Source of the DNA: Bdellovibrio svalbardensis
Lineage (GTDB): Bacteria > Bdellovibrionota > Bdellovibrionia > Bdellovibrionales > Bdellovibrionaceae
NCBI RefSeq assembly: GCF_029531655.1
Contig: NZ_JANRMI010000004.1
Location: forward strand, 186,001 to 250,000
DNA: 64,000 bases
Direction of reading: 5' to 3'
Shown: positions 7,787 to 16,312 of the stretch, one piece after another
Position numbering within the stretch: position 1 is the first letter of the stretch
How the letters are laid out: each line of letters begins with the position of its first letter
Position numbers and translations under genes: made by a program
Notes under the pieces: model-generated
Told to the model about the DNA's origin: nothing
The model's input: only the letters and a program-made list of their open reading frames with translations
Databases searched by the model: none

Positions 7787-9139
7787 ATGAGACCCTTTGC
7801 TGTCTTTAAGAATAGAGAGGATGCCGGTCGTCGCCTTGGCGAGAGCCTGTTGCGTTTCAAAAACCAAAATCCTCTTATCCTGGCGATTCCCCGAGGCGGA
7901 GTTCCTATCGGCTACGAAGTCGCCAAAATACTCAAGGCCCCCTTGGATCTGATCATGGTCAAAAAAATCGGGGCCCCTTTAAATCCCGAATTCGCCATCG
8001 GCGCCGTGAGCGAAGATAGCAAACCCCTCTTAAATCACGCAGTCATTCAAACCTATCACTTCAACCGTCATGAAATAGAAAAGACCGCTCAACAAAAAAT
8101 CGCCGAAGTGCGCGAGCAAATACAAAAATTGCGCGGCAATAAAAAACCTGAATTAATTGAAAAACGCGTAATCATTCTGGTCGATGATGGTATCGCCACC
8201 GGAGCAACCTTGTTTGCGGCGATTCAGTTTTTGCGCACTAAAAAACCAGCGAAGATTATTGTCGCCGCCCCCGTCGCCGCCAGAGACACTGTTTACGAAC
8301 TTCAAGCAATGGCTGATGATGTCGTCTGCCTGGAAACCACTGACGATCTTATCGCAGTTGGGATGTGGTATGAATTCTTCAACCAGGTTTCTGACCAGGA
8401 AGTCATACAGCAGCTCAAAGAGATTCACTTTTTGAAATCCCATGGGTTGAGTGACGAAATCACCATTAAAGATGGCATGATCACGCTTTCCGGTATTTTA
8501 ACCCCCGTCGAAAATGCAAAAGCCTTGGTTATCTTCGCCCACGGATCTGGCAGCAGTCGCCACAGTCCTCGCAATCAGTATGTGGCCCGGGAACTCAATA
8601 AAAGACACTTTTCAACGCTTTTGTTTGATTTACTGACCGATGAGGAAGCCAGTGAGCGCCGTTATGTTTTTGACATTGAACTCCTGGCTCAGCGCTTGAT
8701 GAAGGCGACGGATTGGGCCGTGGACCACTTTAAAAAAACACCTTTGCCAATAGCCTACTTTGGAGCGAGCACCGGTGCCGGTGCAGCCCTGATCGCGGCG
8801 GCGAAAACACGTCACCCCATTTACACTGTTGTCAGCCGAGGTGGACGCCCCGATTTGGCTATGGACTATTTGGAACAAGTCGAAGCTCCCACTTTGCTTA
8901 TTGTTGGCGGCAATGACTTTGAAGTTATTAAACTAAATGAACTCGCCAAGAAAAAACTGGGATCTTGCAAATTAGTTTTAGTCGCTAACGCCACTCATGT
9001 CTTCGAGGAGCCGGGCGCGCTGGAAGAAGTCGCGGAACTGGCAATGGATTGGCTGGAAGAGCAACTTCCGCATAAAGCTAAGCAGTCAAAAAAATCGCAC
9101 ATCAGTCATTCTTCGCGGAAATTGGATTTAGGCAGATAA
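7787..9139 (+). CDS. Phosphoribosyltransferase fused to a dienelactone-hydrolase-like alpha/beta hydrolase
   Basis: 450 residues in two domains. Residues ~1-215 form a type I phosphoribosyltransferase with the PRPP loop VILVDDGIATGATLFAAI and the N-terminal IPRGGVPIGYEVAK motif. Residues ~225-435 form an alpha/beta hydrolase: oxyanion region FAHGSGSSRHSPRN, nucleophile elbow GASTGAG (Ser), acid in LLIVGGNDFEVI, and a His in NATHVFEEPG. This fusion is known in many bacteria, but the substrate is not established. It may salvage or degrade a ribosylated metabolite. Followed nine bases later by the solute-binding-like gene, so probably an operon. Confidence 0.85.
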   Translation: MRPFAVFKNREDAGRRLGESLLRFKNQNPLILAIPRGGVPIGYEVAKILKAPLDLIMVKKIGAPLNPEFAIGAVSEDSKPLLNHAVIQTYHFNRHEIEKTAQQKIAEVREQIQKLRGNKKPELIEKRVIILVDDGIATGATLFAAIQFLRTKKPAKIIVAAPVAARDTVYELQAMADDVVCLETTDDLIAVGMWYEFFNQVSDQEVIQQLKEIHFLKSHGLSDEITIKDGMITLSGILTPVENAKALVIFAHGSGSSRHSPRNQYVARELNKRHFSTLLFDLLTDEEASERRYVFDIELLAQRLMKATDWAVDHFKKTPLPIAYFGASTGAGAALIAAAKTRHPIYTVVSRGGRPDLAMDYLEQVEAPTLLIVGGNDFEVIKLNELAKKKLGSCKLVLVANATHVFEEPGALEEVAELAMDWLEEQLPHKAKQSKKSHISHSSRKLDLGR

Positions 9140-9148
9140 GGATGTTCA

Positions 9149-10051
9149 ATGAAACGAGCTGAACTTATCGGGTTTATAGTTCTGTTCGTCAGCTTAGCTC
9201 AGGCAAAGCGCCAAACGGCCTCAGCTCCGACAGTTATCCGCATCAATTATTCAGCAGCACAAAATGCTCCTGAGTTAACTTACGAAGAGGAACTTATAAC
9301 TCTGCTTCTTGATAAAACAAAATCGAAGTACGGCGCCTATCGCTTGCAAAGAACCTTTGTGGGGGCCTCACAAAATCGCGCTATTCTCGAGTTGGATAAA
9401 AATACTTTGGACGTTTTTAGCACTATGACAAGCCATGAAAGAGAGGAACTTGCGCACCCCATCCGTTATTGCATGTACAAAGGCCTTCTGGGTGTTCGCG
9501 CAGCCCTGATCAAAAATGACTCCAACAAAGAATTGGAAAAGATCGCAAGCCTGCAGAATTTAAGAAGATATAAAATTGGCCAAGCCTTCGATTGGCCCGA
9601 CCACTTTATCCAGGAAAGCAGCGGGCTCAATGTCATGAGCTTTCCAAATCTTGATAAAGGCATCCGCCAACTTCGCGAGTCCCGCATCGATCTTTTGCCT
9701 TTGGGAATTGTTGAAATCTATCCGGTCGCCGCAAAAAATCATCTGAAAGTTATCAATAGCTGGGTGCTGGCCTACCTTGCCCCCTACTACTATTTCGTAT
9801 CGAAGAGCAATTCGACTTTAATCAGAAGACTTGAAGAAGGCTTTGAATTGACTATCAAGGACGGAAGCTTTGACGCTCTCTTCAATAAGAAAATTGGCCC
9901 CCTGTTAAAAGAAGCTCACTTAGACCAGAGAAAGGTCATCTATCTAAGAAACCCCATGCTCCCCGACGACCTACCGCTTCAGAATAAAGAGCGTTGGCAT
10001 CCCTTTGTTCGTCAGCAACTGATTCCGCGGGAGCAACGAAGCAGAAACTAA
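9149..10051 (+). CDS. Periplasmic solute-binding-protein-like (family 3) protein
   Basis: 300 residues with a signal peptide (cleavage near AQA-KRQ, residue ~20). The remainder resembles the amino-acid-type periplasmic binding fold: an early VIRINYSAAQNAPELTYEEEL segment, then ...IGQAFDWPDHFIQ, a hinge-like region with LPLGIVEIYPV, and a C-terminal LEEGFELTIKDGSFDALFNK that matches the family's 'aL..l..dG....i..k' motif. No ABC permease is nearby, so it may act as a sensor or a stand-alone protein. The ribosome-binding site is AAGGA. Its stop is six bases from the convergent gene. Confidence 0.7.
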   Translation: MKRAELIGFIVLFVSLAQAKRQTASAPTVIRINYSAAQNAPELTYEEELITLLLDKTKSKYGAYRLQRTFVGASQNRAILELDKNTLDVFSTMTSHEREELAHPIRYCMYKGLLGVRAALIKNDSNKELEKIASLQNLRRYKIGQAFDWPDHFIQESSGLNVMSFPNLDKGIRQLRESRIDLLPLGIVEIYPVAAKNHLKVINSWVLAYLAPYYYFVSKSNSTLIRRLEEGFELTIKDGSFDALFNKKIGPLLKEAHLDQRKVIYLRNPMLPDDLPLQNKERWHPFVRQQLIPREQRSRN

Positions 10052-10056
10052 TATTT

Positions 10057-11154
10057 CTATTGAGAGCTTTCTTCCGCGACAAGCATGCTGGTTATGCACT
10101 TGGTATTAAAAGTGGTTCCAGAAAATGGCGTCGTCATCGAGCGGGTCAAAGTTTTCGACGTTGAATCGAAACTAAATTTTTCAATAGCATTTGCCAAAGC
10201 CGTTGAGCCATTTGCAACGTAAACACTGCCCGTGGAGGAGTCATAGGTCATTGCAGAAATACCTCTTAGCACGGAGGTATTTTCATAGGCCTTTGTAGCC
10301 CCCGTGATCGCTCCCGTACTTTCATTGACGTTGTATGCATAGATATAATCTTGATTGGCTGTACTGCTGGACCAGGCAACCAAAAGATAACCAGTTGTGG
10401 CTCCCGCAGCAGTGGGAATATAGACCATAGCTGTCGGAAAAGTCGTTGTCGCAGGCGCCGCCGGAGGCGCCGTACAATCAGCGCTGGAGTTATAGCCGGT
10501 AGTATTATTTATAAATAGCACGCGATTATTGGGTGTCGCTGCCGCATGGGCAATTATATATTTCCCGTTTGGCAAAGCGACTGCAGAAGTTATCAAAGTA
10601 TTATTGGTGGTCCCACAGTTGGCTCCCCCCGTGGGACTATTTATGAACGGATTGGCTCCGACTGTGACACGCCCTTTGGAAGAAGATATTTTCTCTGCCG
10701 CCACCGATTTTGAAATCAAAAGTCCACCATCCGGCGTGGACATCATGCTGCGAACAACATGGGCTGCGGTATTCGTTAATGAAGCTGAATCGCTGTAATA
10801 AGTGGAGAAAGAGTTTCCACCGGCCTTTTTGACGAGATCAATACGACGAAGATTTGTGCTGCTGTTCTCTACAAGCACCAAAATATTTTCGGAGTCATAA
10901 TCAACAAGTGCTTGAGGACGATCTGCCGCATTCACACTGTTGTAATCAAGAACGACAGAATCAACGACACCTGTATCTAATTTTACTTTTGAAACTGTTC
11001 TTGACGGAGTCTCTGCCGTCAGACCGTTGCCTACATAGCAAGTCCCTGATGAAACAAAAAGATAGCGCGGAGTTTCGACATCGCTGCTATTGGGCTTGCA
11101 AGAAACCAGACCTATGGCTAAACCAAAAACCAAAACATTCCACAAAGCTCTCAT
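10057..11154 (-). CDS. Lipoprotein of unknown function, probable beta-propeller
   Basis: 365 residues. The lipobox is GLVSC (Cys ~19), followed by a Ser/Asp-containing spacer. The body is rich in short beta segments with Asn/Thr/Ser turns (e.g. YDSENILVLVE, PNGKYIIAHAA, YDSSTGSVYVANGS) at a ~45-50-residue period, as in WD/NHL-like propellers. No catalytic motif is visible. The start has a GAGGAG ribosome-binding site. It is transcribed alone, convergent with the solute-binding-like gene and divergent from the barrel gene at 11333. Confidence 0.7.
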   Translation of the reverse strand: MRALWNVLVFGLAIGLVSCKPNSSDVETPRYLFVSSGTCYVGNGLTAETPSRTVSKVKLDTGVVDSVVLDYNSVNAADRPQALVDYDSENILVLVENSSTNLRRIDLVKKAGGNSFSTYYSDSASLTNTAAHVVRSMMSTPDGGLLISKSVAAEKISSSKGRVTVGANPFINSPTGGANCGTTNNTLITSAVALPNGKYIIAHAAATPNNRVLFINNTTGYNSSADCTAPPAAPATTTFPTAMVYIPTAAGATTGYLLVAWSSSTANQDYIYAYNVNESTGAITGATKAYENTSVLRGISAMTYDSSTGSVYVANGSTALANAIEKFSFDSTSKTLTRSMTTPFSGTTFNTKCITSMLVAEESSQ

Positions 11155-11332
11155 ATATTGAAACTCCTCAGTCCCAATTTGATAGATCGGTAAAATGTTA
11201 AGGATTCTTTACTTAATGTTATGAAATGAATCAAAAATAAGCGATATTATAGAAGTATCATGAGATTTATTTTATTTTACCAAAGTTAATCTCTTAATGA
11301 ATCTTTACATCAGCGACCATAGGACGGCCCCG

Positions 11333-11974
11333 ATGCGAGATATTTGTTCAATCAAAGTATGTTTACTTACATTTGCATTAAGTACTTTTGTTGGACCTAA
11401 GTCTTACGCCTCCAGCCCTATTGAATTCAGCTCAACGAAGCTCAATCTCTTTCAGGAAATCTACTCCGGTGAGTCTTACAAATCTCTTGCTCAAGGCTCA
11501 CCTGGCTTCGGAATTGAGTTCTCTCGCGATGCCGGGGGCACCTACTTCCGCACTTACGCCAAAGGCCGCTTTGGCGCTTCCTCTGGAAAACAAAAATTTC
11601 TGGATGGAAGTTCGCAGGTCAACGCCGACTACTCCTACTATTTCACGCAGGGAGAACTGGGTTTGCAGGTCTACCCGATCGCACGCCGCGATGTGGGTGT
11701 TAATCTCTTCATTGGTGCTGGTGGTGTGCTCGGTCTAAACTCTTTGGGCCTCAAACCGATCTCTGGTTCATTCTCTCAACTCAAAGCACAACAACAGGCC
11801 ATTGCCTTCGGATACATTGCTTCAATCGGTCTTGAGATGATTTTTTCTGGAGCTAACAGCCGCCATTTCATGGGCACACTGGAAGCCGCCTATCGACAAC
11901 AGCAGGCCGCATTGGCAGGCCAAGATGAGTTCGACTTGGGTGGTCTGAGTATTTCAGTCGGAATGGGCTGGTAA
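11333..11974 (+). CDS. Small outer-membrane barrel-like protein
   Basis: About 213 residues from the ATG at 11333, which has AGGA ten bases upstream and begins a signal peptide (IKVCLLTFALSTFVGPKSYA). An ATG 36 bases earlier has no ribosome-binding site. The mature protein alternates hydrophobic and polar residues with Gly-rich turns (FGIEFSRDAGGTYFRTYAKG, NLFIGAGGVLGLNSLG) and ends LSISVGMGW, an aromatic terminus typical of outer-membrane barrels of the OmpA/OmpW size class. Function unknown. Confidence 0.65.
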   Translation: MRDICSIKVCLLTFALSTFVGPKSYASSPIEFSSTKLNLFQEIYSGESYKSLAQGSPGFGIEFSRDAGGTYFRTYAKGRFGASSGKQKFLDGSSQVNADYSYYFTQGELGLQVYPIARRDVGVNLFIGAGGVLGLNSLGLKPISGSFSQLKAQQQAIAFGYIASIGLEMIFSGANSRHFMGTLEAAYRQQQAALAGQDEFDLGGLSISVGMGW

Positions 11975-12010
11975 AAAGAAAGCTTTGTCCTTAGAACAAA
12001 GCTTTCTTTT
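11975..12010. terminator. Bidirectional terminator
   Basis: A 14-bp stem (AAAGAAAGCTTTGT and its complement) with flanking A and T runs lies between the convergent barrel gene and the five-gene fibre operon, and can serve both. Confidence 0.88.
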
Positions 12011-12018
12011 CCGATTTC

Positions 12019-12744
12019 TTATTTAGTCTTTTTACATTTTTCCAGGAACTTTTCAGGCACACCATCAAGCTGTCTTAGGTCCACAGTTCCGTCCTTATCT
12101 TTGAAAACTTTGAACTCGTCCATACAAGAACCTGGAGTTTGGAAGGCATACAAAATTCCTGATAGAGATTTCTGCAAACCAGAGTTCGCTCGGGAAATCT
12201 GCTCGAATGCCGGAGTCGAAGAACAAACTTTCTCGCGATTTTTTCTGTATCCATCAAGTTCTGATGAGATCGTGTGAGATTCACGGCGATACTTATCCAA
12301 CGCAATTGAAGAATCGTATTTCACCAGAGTTGCGGAAGCCGCCTGTGAATCCAATTCATCTGAAAGTTTGATCAGCTTTTTTTCAATTTCCACGAACAAA
12401 TCATTCTTATAACGACTGACTTCTGACAAAGCAGCAGAGCGTTTCACTTCGTTGAGCTTTTTAAATTGTTCAGCATTGGCATCTATCAAAAAGGCTCTTT
12501 CATAACCAGCTTTGCTTTTCACCGTGACGTATGCAGAAATACCCGCTTGATCAATGAAAACCGCAAGTTCATCAGGCTGCATCGCCTTCTTACCATCTTT
12601 GGTGACCCACTGACAGTTAAGGTTAATCCCCGAATCACGAATAGAACAATAAAGTTCCGTCATACTTGACTCGGCTGCATGCGCATTCAAGCCAAAACTT
12701 GCAAGTAAACCACTCACCAACAATAAATTGATATAGCTCTTCAT
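12019..12744 (-). CDS. Exported protein of unknown function, last gene of fibre operon
   Basis: About 241 residues from the ATG at 12744, which has AAGGAG upstream and opens a signal peptide ending NAHA-AES. The mature part has a beta-rich first third (ELYCSIRDSGINLNCQWVTKDG) and a long charged helical region, four or more Cys (likely disulfides), and a Lys-rich end. I do not recognise the family. It is the fifth gene of the minus-strand unit starting at 17841, so it is probably a periplasmic accessory protein for the fibre. Confidence 0.65.
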   Translation of the reverse strand: MKSYINLLLVSGLLASFGLNAHAAESSMTELYCSIRDSGINLNCQWVTKDGKKAMQPDELAVFIDQAGISAYVTVKSKAGYERAFLIDANAEQFKKLNEVKRSAALSEVSRYKNDLFVEIEKKLIKLSDELDSQAASATLVKYDSSIALDKYRRESHTISSELDGYRKNREKVCSSTPAFEQISRANSGLQKSLSGILYAFQTPGSCMDEFKVFKDKDGTVDLRQLDGVPEKFLEKCKKTK

Positions 12745-12769
12745 CTTCCCGTTCTCCTTAATTTTAAAT

Positions 12770-13747
12770 CTACAATCCATTATCCCACGTCCATGTATAT
12801 CCGACCGTCAAAGAAAAGCTGGTCGCTTTGGTGCTCCAGTTATCTGTAAAGCTGCCTGTCGTCCCGTGAACTTTGGCATCGCGATAGCTGTATTCGGCAC
12901 CCGCAGTAAAATAGTTCAAACTTTTTTGACTTAAGAAATTAAATTCAATCTTCGCTTTGATCTTGCTGTCTGAATCAACACCCAAATTAGAACTCTGCCC
13001 TTGGCGCAAACCATAGAGATACTCTAGGTTGGTGTTTAGATATGCAAAGGGTCCAAGCTCCCGCTGATAGCCCAACAGCAAACCCAGCACCATGTCTTTG
13101 ATGCTGGTAATTTCCAGGTCCGTTGCATTGGTAAAATTCAACGAAGGAAAAGCATCTAATCCAGCGACCCCACCGTAACAGATTTTATTCAGAGCATGAC
13201 TTAAAACATCACAGTAGATCACTCTTCCCAAGAGAGTATCAATATTTGCGGTGGACTTTTGAACCTGATAAGTTCCCAAGTCTTTACTCGAAACCGAAAA
13301 TGCTGAGTGCGAATATTCAAGCTCTGCATTCAAATTCGGATTCACCAAAAAACGTCCAAAGACATTAAAGCTGTTGTAAGATGCTGAAGAGAAATTCAAA
13401 GGCAAGCTGTTGTACTCTTGCTTGAATCCCGTCGAAGTTGGGGCGTAAAAAAGACCAAACTGAAAGCGAGGATACCCGACATAGCCTGTGAATGGCTGAT
13501 CGTTTTGGATATTGTTGACCGGATCCGCACCGACAGCGCCAGCACTGGTGGGATCCACAGCTTTAAATTGAAGCTGAGTTTTCTCTTTGCCGTAAGAGGG
13601 TTCTGCTGAACTATTGAATTGATACTCCTGGGCTTCCGAGTTTTGCGACAAGAGTAAAAATATTACGATAAAAATTGCTATGATGACGGACTTGTCTAAT
13701 TTATCCAACTTGTCGAACTTGTTGTTGTCTATCATGATGATGTCCAT
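12770..13747 (-). CDS. Outer-membrane barrel protein, fibre operon
   Basis: About 325 residues from the ATG at 13747 (AAAGGT 12 bases upstream; a TTG 33 bases earlier is less likely). A charged N-terminus is followed by a hydrophobic signal segment (SVIIAIFIVIFLLL, cleavage near SEA-QEY). The rest is a series of amphipathic strands with Asn/Asp-rich turns (FGLFYAPTSTGFKQEY, LNAELEYSHSAFSV, YFTAGAEYSYRDAKVHG) and ends SLTVGYTWTWDNGL. This fits an outer-membrane barrel. It sits between the fibre gene and a periplasmic protein gene, so I infer it is an outer-membrane partner for fibre display. Confidence 0.65.
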   Translation of the reverse strand: MDIIMIDNNKFDKLDKLDKSVIIAIFIVIFLLLSQNSEAQEYQFNSSAEPSYGKEKTQLQFKAVDPTSAGAVGADPVNNIQNDQPFTGYVGYPRFQFGLFYAPTSTGFKQEYNSLPLNFSSASYNSFNVFGRFLVNPNLNAELEYSHSAFSVSSKDLGTYQVQKSTANIDTLLGRVIYCDVLSHALNKICYGGVAGLDAFPSLNFTNATDLEITSIKDMVLGLLLGYQRELGPFAYLNTNLEYLYGLRQGQSSNLGVDSDSKIKAKIEFNFLSQKSLNYFTAGAEYSYRDAKVHGTTGSFTDNWSTKATSFSLTVGYTWTWDNGL

Positions 13748-13796
13748 TAGTTGTATTTTACCTTTGTTGAATTTTTTCAAAACCCATGACAGCTTA

Positions 13797-15347
13797 CTAT
13801 TTGAAGCACATGCAGTTTATGGTCGCGCTATTCGCCGTTGTGATCGCAGCCGTTAACTGAACAAAGATGTTACTAGCGGCGGTCGTTGCTAGTGCGCTAA
13901 ATCCTGGTTTAATAGCATTAACAGCATTTGTCGTGGGAGCGGGCCCCAAAGTCGCGTGAACGGTGTTGATATTGCAGTTACAACCCCAACCCGCGCCACC
14001 GGCTGCAATACCTGTACAACCCGTGACAGTTTGTGTAGCCGTAGCTGTAGCGGCAACCGAACAAGTCACAATACCTGTTGTGATCGCCTTCCCGCCAGAT
14101 CCAATTGTAACCCCGCCAGTACCACTAGTGATTGTTGTCGTTGAGGCACCACCGGTATTGCCCAGAGTCACGTTGCCAGAGCTCGTACTTCCGATTTGAA
14201 TTGCGCCCGTACCCGCCGCTACTGGCGCAATAGTAATACCTCCACCCGCACCCGTTGCAGTGATATTTACCGCAGTGGCTGTCGTCCCTGCCGATGTAAT
14301 TGTTCCCGCATTAGGCAACGTCAAAGTACCACCTAATGTCGTATTTCCTGTCACACCCAAAGTTCCACCCACAGTTGCATTATTAGTGACTGCCAAAGCT
14401 GTCCCTGCAGCACTAAAGGTCGTCGCGTTGGATAATGTCGTTGGAATCCGTGCAACGGGAACCGTCCCTGATGCGAGATTTGAAGCATTCAAGTTTGTGA
14501 GGCTTGAGCCATCCAGTGCCGGAAGAGTTCCTGAGATATTTGCGGCGTTAAGACTCGTTAGATTTGCACCGCTGGCTACTGGCAATGTCGCCGGGAATCG
14601 AGCGTCGGGAATGGTTCCACTGGTTAACTGAGTCGCATTCAAACTTGTCAAGTTAGCACCGCTGGCTGCGGGCATTGTTGCCGGAAACCTTGCGTCCGGA
14701 ACTGTTCCAGAAGTCAGCGCGCTGGCATTTAATGACGTTAAGTTAGCACCACTAGACGCTGGCAATGTTGCTGGGAAACTTCCACTTGGAATTGTTCCGG
14801 AAATATTGCTCGCCGTGATATTCGTCAATGCCGAGCCATCCCATGCGGGCATCGTATCCGAAGCTGCCATTTTTGCCGCTGTCACTGCTGAGCTTGCAAT
14901 CGCAGCCGTGTCAACACCACCAGCGACAACTGTATTCGCTTTATCCGCGAGCAATGCCAAAGGAACCGGTGAAGCTTGGACGTCAAAACTCACTGCATTG
15001 CCATCAACGGTCGTTTGCACATTCACTGCCAAACTCCCCGCGGCCGCCGCTGCCAAACTCGCAGAGTCAATGTTTCCACCGTAAGGAGCCGAAGAAGCTC
15101 CGGATAGACCTTGAGAGAAGAAACCTCCACTCACTGCCACCGAAACTGTTTTTGTCCAGAAATAAGTGGCACCGGAGCGAATTGCGAATGTCATGCTGTA
15201 GTTTCCGTCAGAAACCGCAGAGCCTGTCGCTTTTCGCAAGTAACCCTGAACATAAATTGTATTCATAGTAGGTCCCGCGGAAGCGACACCAGAACAAAGA
15301 ACCAACATAAGACTGAAAATATAGTTGAGTGTTTTAATATTGTTCAT
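13797..15347 (-). CDS. Repeat-rich tail-fibre-like surface protein
   Basis: 516 residues. A signal peptide (cleavage near ASA-GPT) leads into the fibre N-terminal module found at the base of many bacterial tail-fibre-like proteins (VQGYLRKATGSAVSDGNY..., GGFFSQGL, then SPVPLALLADKA). Residues ~165-305 form a 30-residue repeat (SGANLTSLNAxxLTSGT.PDARFPAT.P), then a collagen-poor Gly/Thr beta-helix segment (NATVGGTLGVTGNTTLGG). It ends in a Cys-rich tip (WGCNCNINTVHA ... NCMCFK) instead of the S74 chaperone used by the large fibre at 33592. The N-terminal module is shared with that protein. The ribosome-binding site is AGGTGG. Probably a trimeric surface adhesin (inferred). Confidence 0.75.
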   Translation of the reverse strand: MNNIKTLNYIFSLMLVLCSGVASAGPTMNTIYVQGYLRKATGSAVSDGNYSMTFAIRSGATYFWTKTVSVAVSGGFFSQGLSGASSAPYGGNIDSASLAAAAAGSLAVNVQTTVDGNAVSFDVQASPVPLALLADKANTVVAGGVDTAAIASSAVTAAKMAASDTMPAWDGSALTNITASNISGTIPSGSFPATLPASSGANLTSLNASALTSGTVPDARFPATMPAASGANLTSLNATQLTSGTIPDARFPATLPVASGANLTSLNAANISGTLPALDGSSLTNLNASNLASGTVPVARIPTTLSNATTFSAAGTALAVTNNATVGGTLGVTGNTTLGGTLTLPNAGTITSAGTTATAVNITATGAGGGITIAPVAAGTGAIQIGSTSSGNVTLGNTGGASTTTITSGTGGVTIGSGGKAITTGIVTCSVAATATATQTVTGCTGIAAGGAGWGCNCNINTVHATLGPAPTTNAVNAIKPGFSALATTAASNIFVQLTAAITTANSATINCMCFK

Positions 15348-15358
15348 CTTCCACCACC

Positions 15359-16312
15359 TTATGGATTTAATTGCTGAGCACCGACAGCGATAGGACCAAT
15401 TTGTAATTGAACTCTTTGATTTGCTGGCAGAGCGGAATTCAGATCCAATGATCTGCCGCTCACACTTCCTACACTTCCAATCATCGAAGCTGCCGTATTC
15501 ACCGGACCACCCGCAAAGCCGACAGTACCGCCAGCGTTAACAGATGAGGCCAAGGCGCTCGTTGTTGGAGAGTAGGAAACACTTAACAAGCTGGATCCAG
15601 AAGTGTTTCCAGCGCGGTCTTTGACCGTGAAGTCCAAATTTCTGGTTTGCCCTTCAGTAAGGTCAAAGTCATAGGTGAACGTAGTTGCCGTCGGATAGGC
15701 AACTGTTCCACCAGCTGGAAACTGGAGAGATGAAACATCTTCCACCCCGGACCAACTTCCGCTGATCTGAACATGGGCTGAATTACAAATCCAGACACCC
15801 AACGAAAGACTGCAACCTGCCACTGCATTCAAAACAGGCGCTGTTGGCGCATTTGTATCGATGACAACAGTTTCAGTCGCAGTCACTCCGGAAATCGCGG
15901 ATCCATCAGACTTCATACCTCGCACTTCCAAAACATACTGCGTCCCTAATGCTGGTGTGACTGATGAAAAAACTTTATTCCATACAAATCCGCCATCAAC
16001 TCCACAGACGGCAGTTTCAGCAGCGACGACTCCGTCAACGGCCACCGTCACACTGCCAACGCCGCGCGTGCAATGTCCATCGACGCGCACAACTGAAGAA
16101 GTCACATAAACTTTTCCACCAGCGTCGACGACCCAGGATCCTCGGGATACATTTTGAATCTTATCAATCGCAATAGAAACTCCGCTTTGCGCCCCGGGAA
16201 CAATCTGACCGATGTTAATACTTCCATCGCCGTCAAAACAAGAGGTCAGGGACAAAGAGCAAATCAAGACAAATCCCGCTTGAACGAGAGCCTTATGACT
16301 TCTCAAAATCAT
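15359..16312 (-). CDS. Lipoprotein with bacterial Ig-like domain, fibre operon
   Basis: 317 residues. The lipobox is LTSC (Cys ~25) followed by FDGDGS. An Ig-like domain spans about residues 60-155 (SSVVRVDGHCTRGVGSVTVA, then YVLEVRGMKSDGSAI...ATETVVIDTNAPTAP), and a second Ig-like repeat follows (FTYDFDLTEGQTRNLDFTVKDRAGNTSG). The C-terminal ~70 residues are Gly/Ser/Val-rich and fibre-like, ending GAQQLNP. AGGAGG precedes the start, and the ATG overlaps the upstream stop by four bases (ATGA). It probably anchors or caps the fibre at the outer membrane (inferred). Confidence 0.7.
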   Translation of the reverse strand: MILRSHKALVQAGFVLICSLSLTSCFDGDGSINIGQIVPGAQSGVSIAIDKIQNVSRGSWVVDAGGKVYVTSSVVRVDGHCTRGVGSVTVAVDGVVAAETAVCGVDGGFVWNKVFSSVTPALGTQYVLEVRGMKSDGSAISGVTATETVVIDTNAPTAPVLNAVAGCSLSLGVWICNSAHVQISGSWSGVEDVSSLQFPAGGTVAYPTATTFTYDFDLTEGQTRNLDFTVKDRAGNTSGSSLLSVSYSPTTSALASSVNAGGTVGFAGGPVNTAASMIGSVGSVSGRSLDLNSALPANQRVQLQIGPIAVGAQQLNP

